NCBI RefSeq assembly: GCF_017813395.1
Contig: NZ_JAGIZB010000017.1
Span: 44,252-108,251 of the forward strand
Direction of reading: 5' to 3'
DNA: 64,000 bases
DNA from: Pararoseomonas baculiformis
GTDB lineage: Bacteria > Pseudomonadota > Alphaproteobacteria > Acetobacterales > Acetobacteraceae
The position numbers were made by a program, and so were the translations under genes. Shown here one piece after another: positions 35,513-44,601 of this stretch (position 1 is its first letter; every line of letters begins with the position of its first letter). The notes beneath the pieces are model-generated. The model searched no databases and had not been told where the DNA came from. It was given only the letters and a program-made list of their open reading frames with translations.

Positions 35513-36927
35513 GTGGTCGTTCCCTTGCCGTCCTCGAGCACAATCCCCTTTGCGGCGAGATCGGCGCGGATGCGGTCGGCCTCGGCCCAGTCCTTGTTTG
35601 CGCGGGCCGTAAGGCGGGCCTGGATGGCGGCCTCGATGGCCGCGTCGTCCTCCCCTGCCCCGCCCTGGCGCCAGGACCGGGGGTCGGAGGGAAGCAGGCC
35701 GATGGCATGGGCGGCTTGGCGGAGCGCCGCGCCGGCCTGGCCGGGCTTCGGGGCCCATCCGCGGTTGGCGCGGGCGAGCACGGCGGCCATGGAGCCACCC
35801 ACCTGCACCACGTTCTCCAGCGCGCGCAGGTCGCGCAGGCGGGCGATGACGAGGGGGGTGTTCAGGTCGTCGGCCAGCGGTTCCAGCGCCCACCGCACCA
35901 TGTCGGCGACGGTTTCGTCCTCCTCCTCCGGGGCGGGCAGGTCGCGCACGAGAAGGGCGTAGTGGTCGTCCAGCTCGGCGCGGGCCTCCTCCAGACGCTC
36001 GGCGGTGTAGTCGATGGCGGAGCGGTAATGGGTCTTCAGCAGCAGCAGGCGGAAGGCCTCCCCGGCCCAGGGGCCGCGCTGCAGGATGTCCCGCACCGTC
36101 ATGAAGTTGCCGAGTGACTTCGACATCTTCTCGCCGTTCACGAGCAGCATGCCGTTATGCATCCACAGATGCGCGAAGCGGCTGCCCGGGAAGGCGCAGC
36201 AGGACTGCGCCACTTCGTTCTCGTGGTGGGGGAAGATCAGGTCGGCACCGCCGCCATGGATGTCGATCTCCTCGCCGAGGTTGCGCCAGGCCATGGCGGA
36301 GCATTCGATATGCCAGCCCGGGCGGCCGCGGCCCCAGGGGCTGTCCCAGCCCGGCGTCCCGGCATCGCTCGGCTTCCAGAGCACGAAGTCGCCAGGATCG
36401 CGCTTGTAGGGCGCGACATCGACGCGGGCGCCGGCCAGCAGCTCGTCCGGGCTGCGGCCGGAGAGCTGGCCATATTCGGGATAGGAGGCGACGGCGAAGA
36501 GGACATGCCCCTCCGCCTCATAGGCGTTCCCGTGCGCGATCAGGCGCTGGATGATCTCGATCATCTCGGGGATGCTGGCGGTCGCGCGCGGCTCGATATC
36601 GGGCGGCAGGCAGTTCAGCGCCGCCATGTCGGCGTGGAAGTCGGCGGTGGTGCGCGCGGTGATGGCGGCGATGGACTCGCCGCTCTCGCGGGAGCGCGCG
36701 TTGATCTTGTCGTCCACGTCCGTGATGTTGCGGACATAGGTGACGGCCGGGAATTCGCGGCGCAGCAGGCGCGCGAGCACGTCGAAGACGACGACGGGGC
36801 GCGCATTGCCGAGATGGGCAAGGTCATAGACCGTCGGGCCGCAGACATAGAGGCGGATGTGGTTCGGGTCGATCGGACGGAACTCGACCCGCTCGCGGCG
36901 CGCGCTGTCGTGGAAATGGAGCTGCAT
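35497..36927 (-). CDS. cysS: Cysteinyl-tRNA synthetase
   Basis: 476 residues, normal for CysRS. Class I signature HLGN at 38-41, KMSKS at 267-271. The zinc ligands are C29 (YVCGPTVYDLAHLGN), C209 (WHIECSAM), and the His/Glu in PHHENE. The DALR-type anticodon region follows (YTAERLEEARAELDD). I start at MQLHFHDS; the open frame upstream is unrelated. The GNAT gene overlaps its end. Confidence 0.97.
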   Translation of the reverse strand: MQLHFHDSARRERVEFRPIDPNHIRLYVCGPTVYDLAHLGNARPVVVFDVLARLLRREFPAVTYVRNITDVDDKINARSRESGESIAAITARTTADFHADMAALNCLPPDIEPRATASIPEMIEIIQRLIAHGNAYEAEGHVLFAVASYPEYGQLSGRSPDELLAGARVDVAPYKRDPGDFVLWKPSDAGTPGWDSPWGRGRPGWHIECSAMAWRNLGEEIDIHGGGADLIFPHHENEVAQSCCAFPGSRFAHLWMHNGMLLVNGEKMSKSLGNFMTVRDILQRGPWAGEAFRLLLLKTHYRSAIDYTAERLEEARAELDDHYALLVRDLPAPEEEDETVADMVRWALEPLADDLNTPLVIARLRDLRALENVVQVGGSMAAVLARANRGWAPKPGQAGAALRQAAHAIGLLPSDPRSWRQGGAGEDDAAIEAAIQARLTARANKDWAEADRIRADLAAKGIVLEDGKGTTTWRRG

Positions 36928-37160
36928 GGCGCCCCGCCTAGCATGGCCGGCGGCGCTGCGCCCAGGGCTGTCGCGGGGGGCGGGTTCCCGGCGAGGGGTC
37001 GGCGGCCCGGCGGCATGATCCCGGCATTTCGGTTCGATGACGGCGGGAGGGCGGGAATGCGGCACCGGCGGCCCCGGCCCTGCCCATATCGGAAGGAAGA
37101 TTACATCCAGGCCATCTCCGGACGCTTGGCGTCCCTGCCCGTCCTGCCCAGGAGCAGCCC

Positions 37161-37411
37161 ATGATCCTCCCGCGGGTTGTCGTCGCACCCTCAGGCTACA
37201 AGGAATGCCTTCTGGCGGATGAGGGGGTAGAGGCCATTCTCGCGGGGCTGCGTCGGGCCCGCCCGGAGGTCCGCGCGACGAGGTTGCCGCTGGTGGGTAG
37301 GGGCGAGGGCTTCGCGGCGTGCCGCCCGGCGCGCGGAACCCGCTTCGCACCTGCACGCGCGGCGTGGGCGAGTTGATCCGCGCCGCGCTGGACGGCGGGG
37401 CGCAACGCTTA
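37161..37411 (+). pseudogene. Glycerate kinase relic (two frames, internal deletion)
   Basis: RVVVAPSGYKECLLADEGVE, then IAGLRRARPE-like text (ILAGLRRARPEVRATRLPL) matches the N-terminal 50 residues of GarK/GlxK-type glycerate kinase. The frame then breaks and, in the next frame (about 37346-37411), GVGELIRAALDGGAQRL matches the segment normally near residues 110-130. About 60 residues between them and the whole C-terminal two thirds are missing. Not a functional enzyme. Confidence 0.7.
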
Positions 37412-37516
37412 ACGCCCCCCCGGATAAGCAGCCACGGAATGCTCACCGCACCGGGCGTGGGCAGGCGCACCGCAGCTGTCCGCCCAACCCAGGCCCTGGG
37501 ATGACGGGCTGCGCGC

Positions 37517-38848
37517 CTAGGCTACGGAGCGCTCCAGCCGCGTGCGCACACGATCCCGGCCGATCAGCGGCAGGAAGGACTTCAGGTCGGGGCCATGTTC
37601 CTCGCCCGTCAGCGCGCGACGGAGGGGAAGGAAGAGGGGCTTGCCCTTGCGGCCAGTCGCGGCGGAGACGGCGGCGGTCCAGGCGGGCCAGGTCGTCTCG
37701 TCCCAGGGGCCCGGGGGCAAGGCCTCCAGTGCGGCGCGGAGGAGCCCTGACTCTTCCGGCTGCTCGGGGACGGTGATGTCGCCCGACGCTACGTCGAACC
37801 AGTCGCGCGCCTCGGAGAGGAGGTCCAGGTTGCCGCGGATGGCGAGCCAGAAGGGCTCGTCGGCGCCTTCCGGAAGGCGGTCGCGGACCTGGTCGAAGGT
37901 CAGGGCGTGGAGGTACTTCCGGTTGAGGGCGAGGAGCTGCTTCGTGTCGAAGCGCGCGGGCGAGTGGGAGACGCGCGTGATGTCCCAATCCGCGACGAGA
38001 TCCCGCGGCGCGGCGGGAACGGGATCGCGGGACGTGCCCAGCGCCGAGAGATAGCCGGTGATGGCGGCCGGCTCGATGCCGTCGCGCCGGAACTGGCGCA
38101 GCGAGATGCTGCCGAGGCGCTTGGAGAGCTGCCCGCCCTCCGCATCCGTCAGCAGCGGCATATGGGCGAAGTAGATGCGGTTGGGGCGGCCGCTCAACGC
38201 CTCGATGATGTCGATCTGGATGCCGGTGTTGGTGACATGGTCCTCGCCCCGGATGATGTGGGTGATGCCCGTCTCCAGGTCATCCACCACCGAGGTGAAG
38301 GTGTAGAGGAAGGAGCCGTCCGCGCGGATCAGCACGGGGTCCGAAAGGCTGGGCAGCTTCACGTTGCGCTCGCCCAGCACGCCGTCCCGCCAGGTCACGG
38401 TGCGGGTGTTCAGCTTGAAGCGGTAATAGGGCTGCTTGCCATTGGCCAGCGCGCGCTCCAGCTGCTCCGCCGTCATCTTCAGCGCGCCGCGGTCGTAGAT
38501 AGGCGCGCGGCCCTGCTTGCGGCGCTGCTCGCGCTTGAAGTTCAGCTCCTCTTCGCTCTCGAAGCAGGGATAGAGGAGGCCGGCCTTCTTGAGGCGCTCG
38601 GCGGCCGCCTGGTAGCGCTCCAGCCGGTCGGACTGGCGGAAGAACTCGTCCCAGTCGAGGCCGAGCCAGCGCAGGTCCTCCTCGATGCCCTGGGCGTATT
38701 CGGGCTTGCTGCGCTCGGTGTCGGTGTCGTCGAGCCGCAGCACGAAGGTGCCGCCGCGCTTGCGCGCCTCGAGCCAGTTGGCCAGGGCGGGGCGGGCATT
38801 GCCGACATGCAGCCAGCCCGTGGGGCTGGGGGCGAAGCGGACCTTCAC
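37517..38848 (-). CDS. gltX: Glutamyl-tRNA synthetase
   Basis: 443 residues. Class I signature HVGN at 14-17 in APSPTGWLHVGNARPAL, and the second motif as QLSKR near residue 240 where KLSKR is more usual. GluRS hallmarks include RLDDTDTERSKPEY and IIRGEDHVTNTGIQI. GTG start overlapping the stop of the small gene upstream (GTGA). Many alphaproteobacteria have two GltX; this one is of the shorter GltX2-like kind and may be non-discriminating, which cannot be decided from sequence alone. Confidence 0.95.
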   Translation of the reverse strand: MKVRFAPSPTGWLHVGNARPALANWLEARKRGGTFVLRLDDTDTERSKPEYAQGIEEDLRWLGLDWDEFFRQSDRLERYQAAAERLKKAGLLYPCFESEEELNFKREQRRKQGRAPIYDRGALKMTAEQLERALANGKQPYYRFKLNTRTVTWRDGVLGERNVKLPSLSDPVLIRADGSFLYTFTSVVDDLETGITHIIRGEDHVTNTGIQIDIIEALSGRPNRIYFAHMPLLTDAEGGQLSKRLGSISLRQFRRDGIEPAAITGYLSALGTSRDPVPAAPRDLVADWDITRVSHSPARFDTKQLLALNRKYLHALTFDQVRDRLPEGADEPFWLAIRGNLDLLSEARDWFDVASGDITVPEQPEESGLLRAALEALPPGPWDETTWPAWTAAVSAATGRKGKPLFLPLRRALTGEEHGPDLKSFLPLIGRDRVRTRLERSVA

Positions 38849-39228
38849 TCGCCTTCTCCCTCGTCTTCGTCTTCCGTCATGTGCTTGCGGGGATCGAGCG
38901 CGCGCCAGTCCCGCTCGGTCCTGCCGCGGGCCGGCTTGGCGGCGAAGTTCCGGATCTCGGCGGCCGAGGTCCAGTGCTCTCCGTCCAGGTCCAGCGCCTC
39001 GGCGTCCTCACCGAAGGCGAACCAGGCTGCCAGCACGGCTTCCGCATCCATGCCGGGCGCGCGGCAGCGCTCGATGCTGTCGCGCACATAGCGGCGCGCG
39101 AAGGTGGCGGCGTCGGCGGCGGTCAGGAAGCCGCGGATCTCCTCCACGGGCTCGTCGCCATTGCCGCCGGAAAGGTCCTTGATGCGGACGAAGGGGCCCG
39201 TAGGGGCGGGCTTGGGGCTGTCATTCAT
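38845..39228 (-). CDS. Hypothetical protein between the NadE-like gene and gltX
   Basis: 127 residues, acidic at the C-terminus (MTEDEDEGEGE). A central helix-rich region (EEIRGFLTAADAATFARRYVRDSIERCRAPGMD) and SAAEIRNFAAKPARGRTERDW. No domain recognised. Both ends overlap neighbours by 4 nt, so it is tightly coupled in the NadE-like / this gene / gltX operon. Confidence 0.75.
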   Translation of the reverse strand: MNDSPKPAPTGPFVRIKDLSGGNGDEPVEEIRGFLTAADAATFARRYVRDSIERCRAPGMDAEAVLAAWFAFGEDAEALDLDGEHWTSAAEIRNFAAKPARGRTERDWRALDPRKHMTEDEDEGEGE

Positions 39229-40643
39229 GGCGCCGGGGCCTCTTGGGGGTTGGGGTGGCCCAAACTATGGGTCCGGTCCTGGAAGGCGCGGGGGGCGGGA
39301 TTCAGGCCGGGCGGAAGATGGCGGCGCTTGTAATCCGCGTGTGCCAGGCTTTGCCAGAGGGTCGCGGCCGGCGGATCCGCCCCCGGCCCGGCCTGTGCTT
39401 CCGGAGGAAGGGGAATGGCGGGGCGTTCCGGCCCCCGGAGGCCGGCAGGACGATGCGCGTTGCGCCACGCCGCCAGGGCGCGGCGCTGGGCCCGGCTGAG
39501 ATGGCGGAGCGGTGCGAAGGCGGAGGCGATCGCGCTGGAACCAGTGACGAGCGGCAGCAGCCCGCCTGACCGGGCAAGGGAATCGAGCGCCAGCCGGTGG
39601 AGGTCTTCCCCGGCGACCGGGGCGCCCAGGGCCTGGGACAGCATGGCGGCGGCGGGGGCCAGGGCAGGGCGGAGGGGCGATAGCCCCAGGCGCTCCGCGG
39701 CGGGAAGGGCGGCTTCGTCCAGCAGCACGGGGCGGATGGCCTCCGGGGCGAAGGCGTCCATTGCCAGCACGGCCAGCAGGCTGGAATCGGGCGAGGCGGT
39801 GAGGGGCAGCAGGATTCCCGCCGGCGCATGGCGCCCCGCATGGTCGCGCAGGGCGAGGATGAGGGCCCGCCAGAGGCTTTCCTCCGGGCCGGGAGGCGCG
39901 TGGAGGGGCTGCGGGACGCAGCGCCAGGAAAGCCCGTCCCGCCGCCATTCGGTGAGGGTGAGGCCTTCCGTGAAGGGCGGCAGGCGCAGGGCGGGGCTGC
40001 GGTCGGCGTTGAGGACCAGGGCCGCGCCGTCATGGGCGTCCTCGTCCTCGGCGCCCAGCCGGTTCAGCAGCAGAAGGGGCAGCCCATTCTCCACCGCGCG
40101 GGCCAGGGCCGCCTGGAGGATGCGCTCCGCCCCGCCTGTCTCATGGGGCAGCGAATCCAGGGCGACCAGCAGCTCGGCGCCGGTCTCGGCCAGGGTTTCG
40201 GGCGTGGCGGGCCGGCGCCAGTCGCGCCCGGCCATCAGGCCCAGCCGCGCGCCGCGCCAGGCCACGGGGCCGGGTGCCGGGCCAGGATCGAAGCCGGACC
40301 CAGGCTCATGCGCGGCACGGCGGGCCCGGATGGCGCCGCCATCCAGCAGGTGGACGGCCTCGTGCAGCAGGGTGCCGTTCCGCCAGGGAGCGCCGACCAG
40401 CATGGCCGGGCCGGGCCGGGCGGCGAGGGCGGCCAGGGCGGATTCCAGCGCGGCGGCGAGGGCGGGGTCGCGCGCCAGGGCCGGCGGGACGGCGCCTGAC
40501 AGGGAAAAGGCGGGCGTGATGATCAGCTCTGCCCCCTGCCCCGCCGCTTCCGCCCGCAGGGCGTCCAGGGCGGCGGCGTTGGCCTCCGGTTCCGCCATGA
40601 GGGGGTTGAACCGGGCAAGGGCGATGCGGAGCGTGTCGGCCAT
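39225..40643 (-). CDS. Degenerate glutamine-dependent NAD synthetase-like protein
   Basis: 472 residues against about 550 for the family. The N-terminal half follows the nitrilase fold (LRIALARFNPLMAEPEANAAAL, LMAGRDW), but the usual Glu (in PELxLxGY) is Ala in TPAFSLSGA and the usual nucleophile Cys (CED) is Gly/Arg in MAGRD. In the synthetase half the ATP loop SGGxDS reads TASPDSS, and the C-terminal ADYKRRHLPPGLNP is retained. The operon position next to gltX matches normal nadE genes of relatives. It may be a pseudo-enzyme or a decaying gene; a functional nadE is probably elsewhere. Confidence 0.75.
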   Translation of the reverse strand: MADTLRIALARFNPLMAEPEANAAALDALRAEAAGQGAELIITPAFSLSGAVPPALARDPALAAALESALAALAARPGPAMLVGAPWRNGTLLHEAVHLLDGGAIRARRAAHEPGSGFDPGPAPGPVAWRGARLGLMAGRDWRRPATPETLAETGAELLVALDSLPHETGGAERILQAALARAVENGLPLLLLNRLGAEDEDAHDGAALVLNADRSPALRLPPFTEGLTLTEWRRDGLSWRCVPQPLHAPPGPEESLWRALILALRDHAGRHAPAGILLPLTASPDSSLLAVLAMDAFAPEAIRPVLLDEAALPAAERLGLSPLRPALAPAAAMLSQALGAPVAGEDLHRLALDSLARSGGLLPLVTGSSAIASAFAPLRHLSRAQRRALAAWRNAHRPAGLRGPERPAIPLPPEAQAGPGADPPAATLWQSLAHADYKRRHLPPGLNPAPRAFQDRTHSLGHPNPQEAPAP

Positions 40644-40723
40644 GGGTGGCCGACCCTAAGCCAGGGCGGCGGGGCGCGGAATGGCGCTGGCCCCTTCACG
40701 CGCGGGACGGCAGAAAGGCGGGC

Positions 40724-41758
40724 ATGAGCGACCGTTCGAGCTTCCTTGTCGGTGACCACCTGCCCGGAATCGTGCTGCCCGATGCGGCGGGGGCGCCTTT
40801 CGACGTGATGGGCCAGGCCATCGCCAGCCGGCCGCGCCTGCTGCTGCTGGGCCCGGCGCCCGAGGATGCCGGGGCGCTGGAGGCCCTGGCGCGGGACGCC
40901 GGGGCGCTGCTGGTGCTGGTGGAGCAGCGGGCGCCGGATGGAGCGCTCCGCCCCGGCCCGGCGCGCATCTTCGATGCGGAGGGAAAGCTGTTCCGCGCCC
41001 TGGGCCTGGCCGAAGGTGGAGTGGCGGTTGTCTCGCCGCGGGGAAGGCTGGGCTTCGCGGCGCGGGCGGAGGATGCCGCGGCCGGGCTGCGGGCAGCGAT
41101 CGCCTCCCTTCCCGCCCCGGCCCCGGCACCGCCCGTGCGGCGCGGAGGAGCGCCGGTGCTGCTGGTGCCGGACATAGTGGAACCGGAAATGATCGCGGCG
41201 CTGCTGGCCCATTGGGAGCGCGGCGAGAAGCAGAAGGACCGGGTGGCGGGCGGCGCGGATGCGGCGGCGGCGAACCGGATCAAACGCCGCGCCGACGTGT
41301 TCCTGGATGACCGCGCGCTCTACGAAACCTTCCAGGCCAGGCTCATGCGGCGCGTGGTGCCGGAGATGACGCGGGCCTTCCGCTTCATGCCCTCCTCCTA
41401 CGAGGTGCCGCGGATCGGCTGCTATGACGAAAGCGACCTGGGCGCCTTCGAGGCGCACCGGGACAACCGCACGCCCTTCACCGCGCATCGGCGCTTCGCG
41501 ATGAGCCTGAACCTGAACACGGGGGAGTATGAGGGTGGGCAGCTCCGTTTCCCTGAGTTCGGGCCGGACCTGCACGAGCCTCCCGCCGGTGGCGCGGCGA
41601 TCTTCGGCTGCGACATGCTGCACGAGGCGCTACCGGTGACGAAAGGGCGCCGCTTCGCGATCTTCACCTTCTTCACCGATGCCGAAGGGGCGAAGCAGGA
41701 GCAGGCGATGATCCGGCAGCGCATGGCGGCGGGGCAGCAGGGGCTGGCGATGCGGTGA
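40724..41758 (+). CDS. Fusion of redoxin-like domain and 2-oxoglutarate-Fe(II) dioxygenase domain
   Basis: 344 residues. Residues 1-125 follow the thioredoxin/peroxiredoxin fold (FLVGDHLPGIVLPDAAG, then IFDAEGKLFRALGL) but contain no Cys, so the domain is not redox-active in the usual way. Residues 140-330 form a prolyl-hydroxylase-type double-stranded beta-helix: FEAHRDN gives the HxD iron ligands, HEALPVTKGRRFAIFTFF gives the distal His and the Arg that binds 2-oxoglutarate. Target unknown. Divergent from the NadE-like gene. Confidence 0.8.
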   Translation: MSDRSSFLVGDHLPGIVLPDAAGAPFDVMGQAIASRPRLLLLGPAPEDAGALEALARDAGALLVLVEQRAPDGALRPGPARIFDAEGKLFRALGLAEGGVAVVSPRGRLGFAARAEDAAAGLRAAIASLPAPAPAPPVRRGGAPVLLVPDIVEPEMIAALLAHWERGEKQKDRVAGGADAAAANRIKRRADVFLDDRALYETFQARLMRRVVPEMTRAFRFMPSSYEVPRIGCYDESDLGAFEAHRDNRTPFTAHRRFAMSLNLNTGEYEGGQLRFPEFGPDLHEPPAGGAAIFGCDMLHEALPVTKGRRFAIFTFFTDAEGAKQEQAMIRQRMAAGQQGLAMR

Positions 41759-41761
41759 TGC

Positions 41762-41854
41762 TCAACGGCGCCTGAGGCCGCGCCGGTCCTGCCTGCCCAG
41801 CCCCTGGTCATGGCGGTGCATGAACTGGCCACCAACGCGGTGACATCCCGGTAG
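41762..41854 (+). pseudogene. Fragment of an HWE/HisKA2-type histidine kinase
   Basis: Thirty codons ending in TAG read APEAAPVLPAQPLVMAVHEL and then ATNAV. The HELATNA N-box with the preceding AxA(L/M)xxA helix is typical of HWE-family kinase ATPase domains. Nothing else of the kinase is present on either side, so this is a short relic. Confidence 0.55.
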
Positions 41855-41937
41855 AGCTCAGCAGGGCGGCATCCAGCCTGCGCGGAGCCGAGGAGACGCC
41901 GGCGCCCCTGGACGGATGGCGGGCGAGGCGGCGCCGC

Positions 41938-43074
41938 TCAGCGCTCTGCCCTTGCCCCGCCGCGCAGTAGGAATTCGCGCCCGAGCTTCACGCGCTCCAC
42001 GCCGTCATAGGCCACGATGTCGGCGGTGGCGTAGGTCTCGCTCCAGCTGTTCGGGATGAAGCTGCCGGTGCCGATCACGTCGATCGGCGCACGCGCCTCG
42101 GCCATGACGCGGCATTTGGAGACGCCGAAGCCGGAGGAGGCGACGATCCGCACCTTCGGGAAGCCGCCCTCGTCCAGCGCCTCGCGCATGCGCCAGATGG
42201 CGGCGGCGGAAACGCCGGTGCCGACGAGGTGGCGCAGCTCGGCGTCACTGCGGTAGCGGCGGATGGCGCCGGGCGCGTATCGGTCGATCAGCGCGTAGGA
42301 TTTCTGGGGATCCAGCCCTTCGAGGAAACGCCCGCCATGCGTGTCCAGCCGAACGGCGATGCGGCCGGCGGCGGCCAGGTCCGGGAAGCGGTGGCAGACC
42401 GCGAGCCCATCCGTCACCTCCTGGCCGAAATAGTCCGTGAGGACCGTCAGGTTCTCGTCCGGGAAGGTCTCGTGGAACATTTCGGCGGCGCGGAGGGTGC
42501 TGCCGGCATAGCCGATCAGGGCATGCGGCATGGTGCCCGCCCCGCGCTGCGCGCCGTAGTAGTGGGACGTGGCGTCATTGGCATTGCCCATGAAGCCCTT
42601 CGCCCCTTCCTCCTTCGCGGCCTTGCTGCCGATGGAGGCGGCATAGGCCATCAGCTCCTGCATCTCGGCCCCCGCGCAATGCCGCGCCTCCATGGCGAGG
42701 AAGGCGACATGCGGGAGCTCAAGGCACATCTGGTAGGCGTTGTGCGCCGCGACGCAGGCAGAGCCGAGCTTCTGGAGAAGCAGCGTCTCCAGATCCGAGA
42801 GATGCACGAACGAGCCGGTGATGTAGACGATGGGGTCGCCCGCGCCGACCCAGGTGCCCTCCTTGTGCATCAGCTCGATCCCGAGATCGGCGCCGCGCTC
42901 CTCGGCCACCGTCCTCAGCCAGTCCAGCATCAGCCGCGGGGCGGAGACGACGGGGCGGCGGAGGAAGACGGCATAGGTGACGCGCGCATCGCCGAAGCGC
43001 TGCACGATCGCCTTGGTGCGCTTGAAGTAGACATCCGTGCGGGCGGCGATATCGGCTTCGAGCGGGGTGGTCAT
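41938..43074 (-). CDS. pncB: Nicotinate phosphoribosyltransferase
   Basis: 378 residues. The enzyme makes nicotinate mononucleotide from nicotinate and PRPP in NAD salvage. Recognised: DVYFKRTKAIVQRFGD at the N-terminus, ARHCAGAEMQELMAYAASIGSKAA, GTMPHALIGYAGS with the phosphoribosyl His region, VRLDTHGGRF and VIGTGSFIPNSW, which fits the phosphate-binding loop. It lies 2 nt downstream of the DAHP synthase stop, so the two are probably co-transcribed. Confidence 0.92.
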   Translation of the reverse strand: MTTPLEADIAARTDVYFKRTKAIVQRFGDARVTYAVFLRRPVVSAPRLMLDWLRTVAEERGADLGIELMHKEGTWVGAGDPIVYITGSFVHLSDLETLLLQKLGSACVAAHNAYQMCLELPHVAFLAMEARHCAGAEMQELMAYAASIGSKAAKEEGAKGFMGNANDATSHYYGAQRGAGTMPHALIGYAGSTLRAAEMFHETFPDENLTVLTDYFGQEVTDGLAVCHRFPDLAAAGRIAVRLDTHGGRFLEGLDPQKSYALIDRYAPGAIRRYRSDAELRHLVGTGVSAAAIWRMREALDEGGFPKVRIVASSGFGVSKCRVMAEARAPIDVIGTGSFIPNSWSETYATADIVAYDGVERVKLGREFLLRGGARAER

Positions 43075-43076
43075 CG

Positions 43077-44459
43077 CTATTGCGCGGCCTGCAGGTGAAG
43101 GGCGGTGGCGCGGCGGGATTTCAGCTCCTCGGCGACGAGGAAGGCGAGCTCCAGCGACTGCTCGGCGTTCAGGCGAGGATCGCAGAAGGTGGCGTAGTTG
43201 GCCGAGAGATCGGCCTCCGTCAGCCGGTGCGCGCCGCCCAGGCATTCGGTCACGTCGCGGCCCGTCATCTCCACATGCACGCCGCCGGCATTGGTGCCCT
43301 CGGCATGGTGGATGTCGAAGAAGCCGCGCACCTCCTGCAGGATGGCGTCGAAGGAGCGGGTCTTGTAGCCGCCGGCCGAATGCGTGTTCCCGTGCATCGG
43401 GTCCGACAGCCAGGTGACCTTGCGGCCATGGGCCTGGATGGCGCGGATCAGCGGCGGGAGCTTCTCCTCGATCTTGTCGGCGCCCATGCGGGCGATGAGG
43501 GTGAGGCGGCCCGGGATGTTGTTGGGGTTCAGCCGCTCGGTCAGGCGCAGCAGATCGTCCACCCCGGTGGTGGGGCCGACCTTCAGCCCGATGGGGTTGG
43601 AGACGCCGCTGAGGAACTCGACATGCGCGCCATCCGGCTGGCGCGTGCGGTCCCCGATCCAGAGGAAATGGGCCGAGCAGGCGAAGTGGCGGCGCGGATG
43701 GGTGGATGGCTCGCGCGTCATCGCCTCCTCGAAGGGAAGCAGCAGCGCCTCATGCGAGGTGTAGAACTCCGTCTCCCGGATTTGGGGGGCGGTGAGGCTG
43801 TTCATGCCGCAGGCGGCCATGAAGCGCAGCGTCTCGTCGATGCGCTGGGCGATATCGGCGTAGCGGTCTGCCAGGGGCGAGCGGGCGACGAAGCCGAGAT
43901 TCCAGCGATGCACCTCATGCAGGTCGGCGAAGCCGCCCGTGGCGAAGGCGCGCAGCAGGTTCAGCGTGGCCGCGGACTGCAGATAGGCGAATTCCATCCG
44001 CGAGGGGTCGGGGATGCGCGCCTCGGCGGTGAAGCCGGAGCCGTTGATGATGTCCCCGCGATAGGAGGGCAACGTCTCGCCGGAGACGGTTTCCGTGTCG
44101 CTGCTGCGGGGCTTGGCGAACTGGCCAGCCATGCGGCCGAGCTTCACCACGGGCAGGCCGCCGCCGAAGGTGAGGACCACGGCCATCTGCAGCAGCACCC
44201 GGAAGGTGTCGCGGATGGTGTTGGCGTTGAAATCCGCGAAGCTCTCGGCGCAATCGCCGCCCTGGAGCACGAAGGCGCGCCCCTCCCCGGCCTCGGCCAG
44301 GGCGCGGGTCAGCCGGTCGCACTCACCGGCGAAGACGAGCGGGGGAAATCGGGCGAGCTTCTCTTCCATGGCGCGCAGGCGGGCCTGGTCCGGGTAATCG
44401 GGAACCTGGCGGATGGGCATCTCGCGCCAGGAGGCGGGGTGCCAGGAGGTGCTCGGCAT
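43077..44459 (-). CDS. 3-deoxy-7-phosphoheptulonate synthase, class II
   Basis: 460 residues, the plant-like class II DAHP synthase that begins the shikimate pathway by condensing PEP and erythrose-4-phosphate. Motifs: [35 protein letters not shown] (metal Cys), [44 protein letters not shown] and [12 protein letters not shown]. The ATG I chose opens [11 protein letters not shown]. pncB follows within 2 nt. Confidence 0.96.
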   Translation of the reverse strand: MPSTSWHPASWREMPIRQVPDYPDQARLRAMEEKLARFPPLVFAGECDRLTRALAEAGEGRAFVLQGGDCAESFADFNANTIRDTFRVLLQMAVVLTFGGGLPVVKLGRMAGQFAKPRSSDTETVSGETLPSYRGDIINGSGFTAEARIPDPSRMEFAYLQSAATLNLLRAFATGGFADLHEVHRWNLGFVARSPLADRYADIAQRIDETLRFMAACGMNSLTAPQIRETEFYTSHEALLLPFEEAMTREPSTHPRRHFACSAHFLWIGDRTRQPDGAHVEFLSGVSNPIGLKVGPTTGVDDLLRLTERLNPNNIPGRLTLIARMGADKIEEKLPPLIRAIQAHGRKVTWLSDPMHGNTHSAGGYKTRSFDAILQEVRGFFDIHHAEGTNAGGVHVEMTGRDVTECLGGAHRLTEADLSANYATFCDPRLNAEQSLELAFLVAEELKSRRATALHLQAAQ

Positions 44460-44601
44460 CGCTGACGTATCCAGTATGGGCGCCGCCCATTCTCGGGGCG
44501 GTCGGGCACCATAGCGGGGGAGGCCCGGGGGGCAAGGGTTGATCACGGGCACCTGCCCCGGGCGCAGCGTGGGGCCGGGCCCGGGGCGGGCCCGGCGGAG
44601 G

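Noticed and set aside
43080..44465. Long open frame antisense to the DAHP synthase gene
   Set aside because: Its translation is the low-complexity, Gly/Ala/Arg/His-rich type seen opposite GC-rich genes; the minus-strand gene is unmistakable. Similar antisense frames at 2740-4617, 16905-18413 and 44539-46767 were dropped for the same reason.
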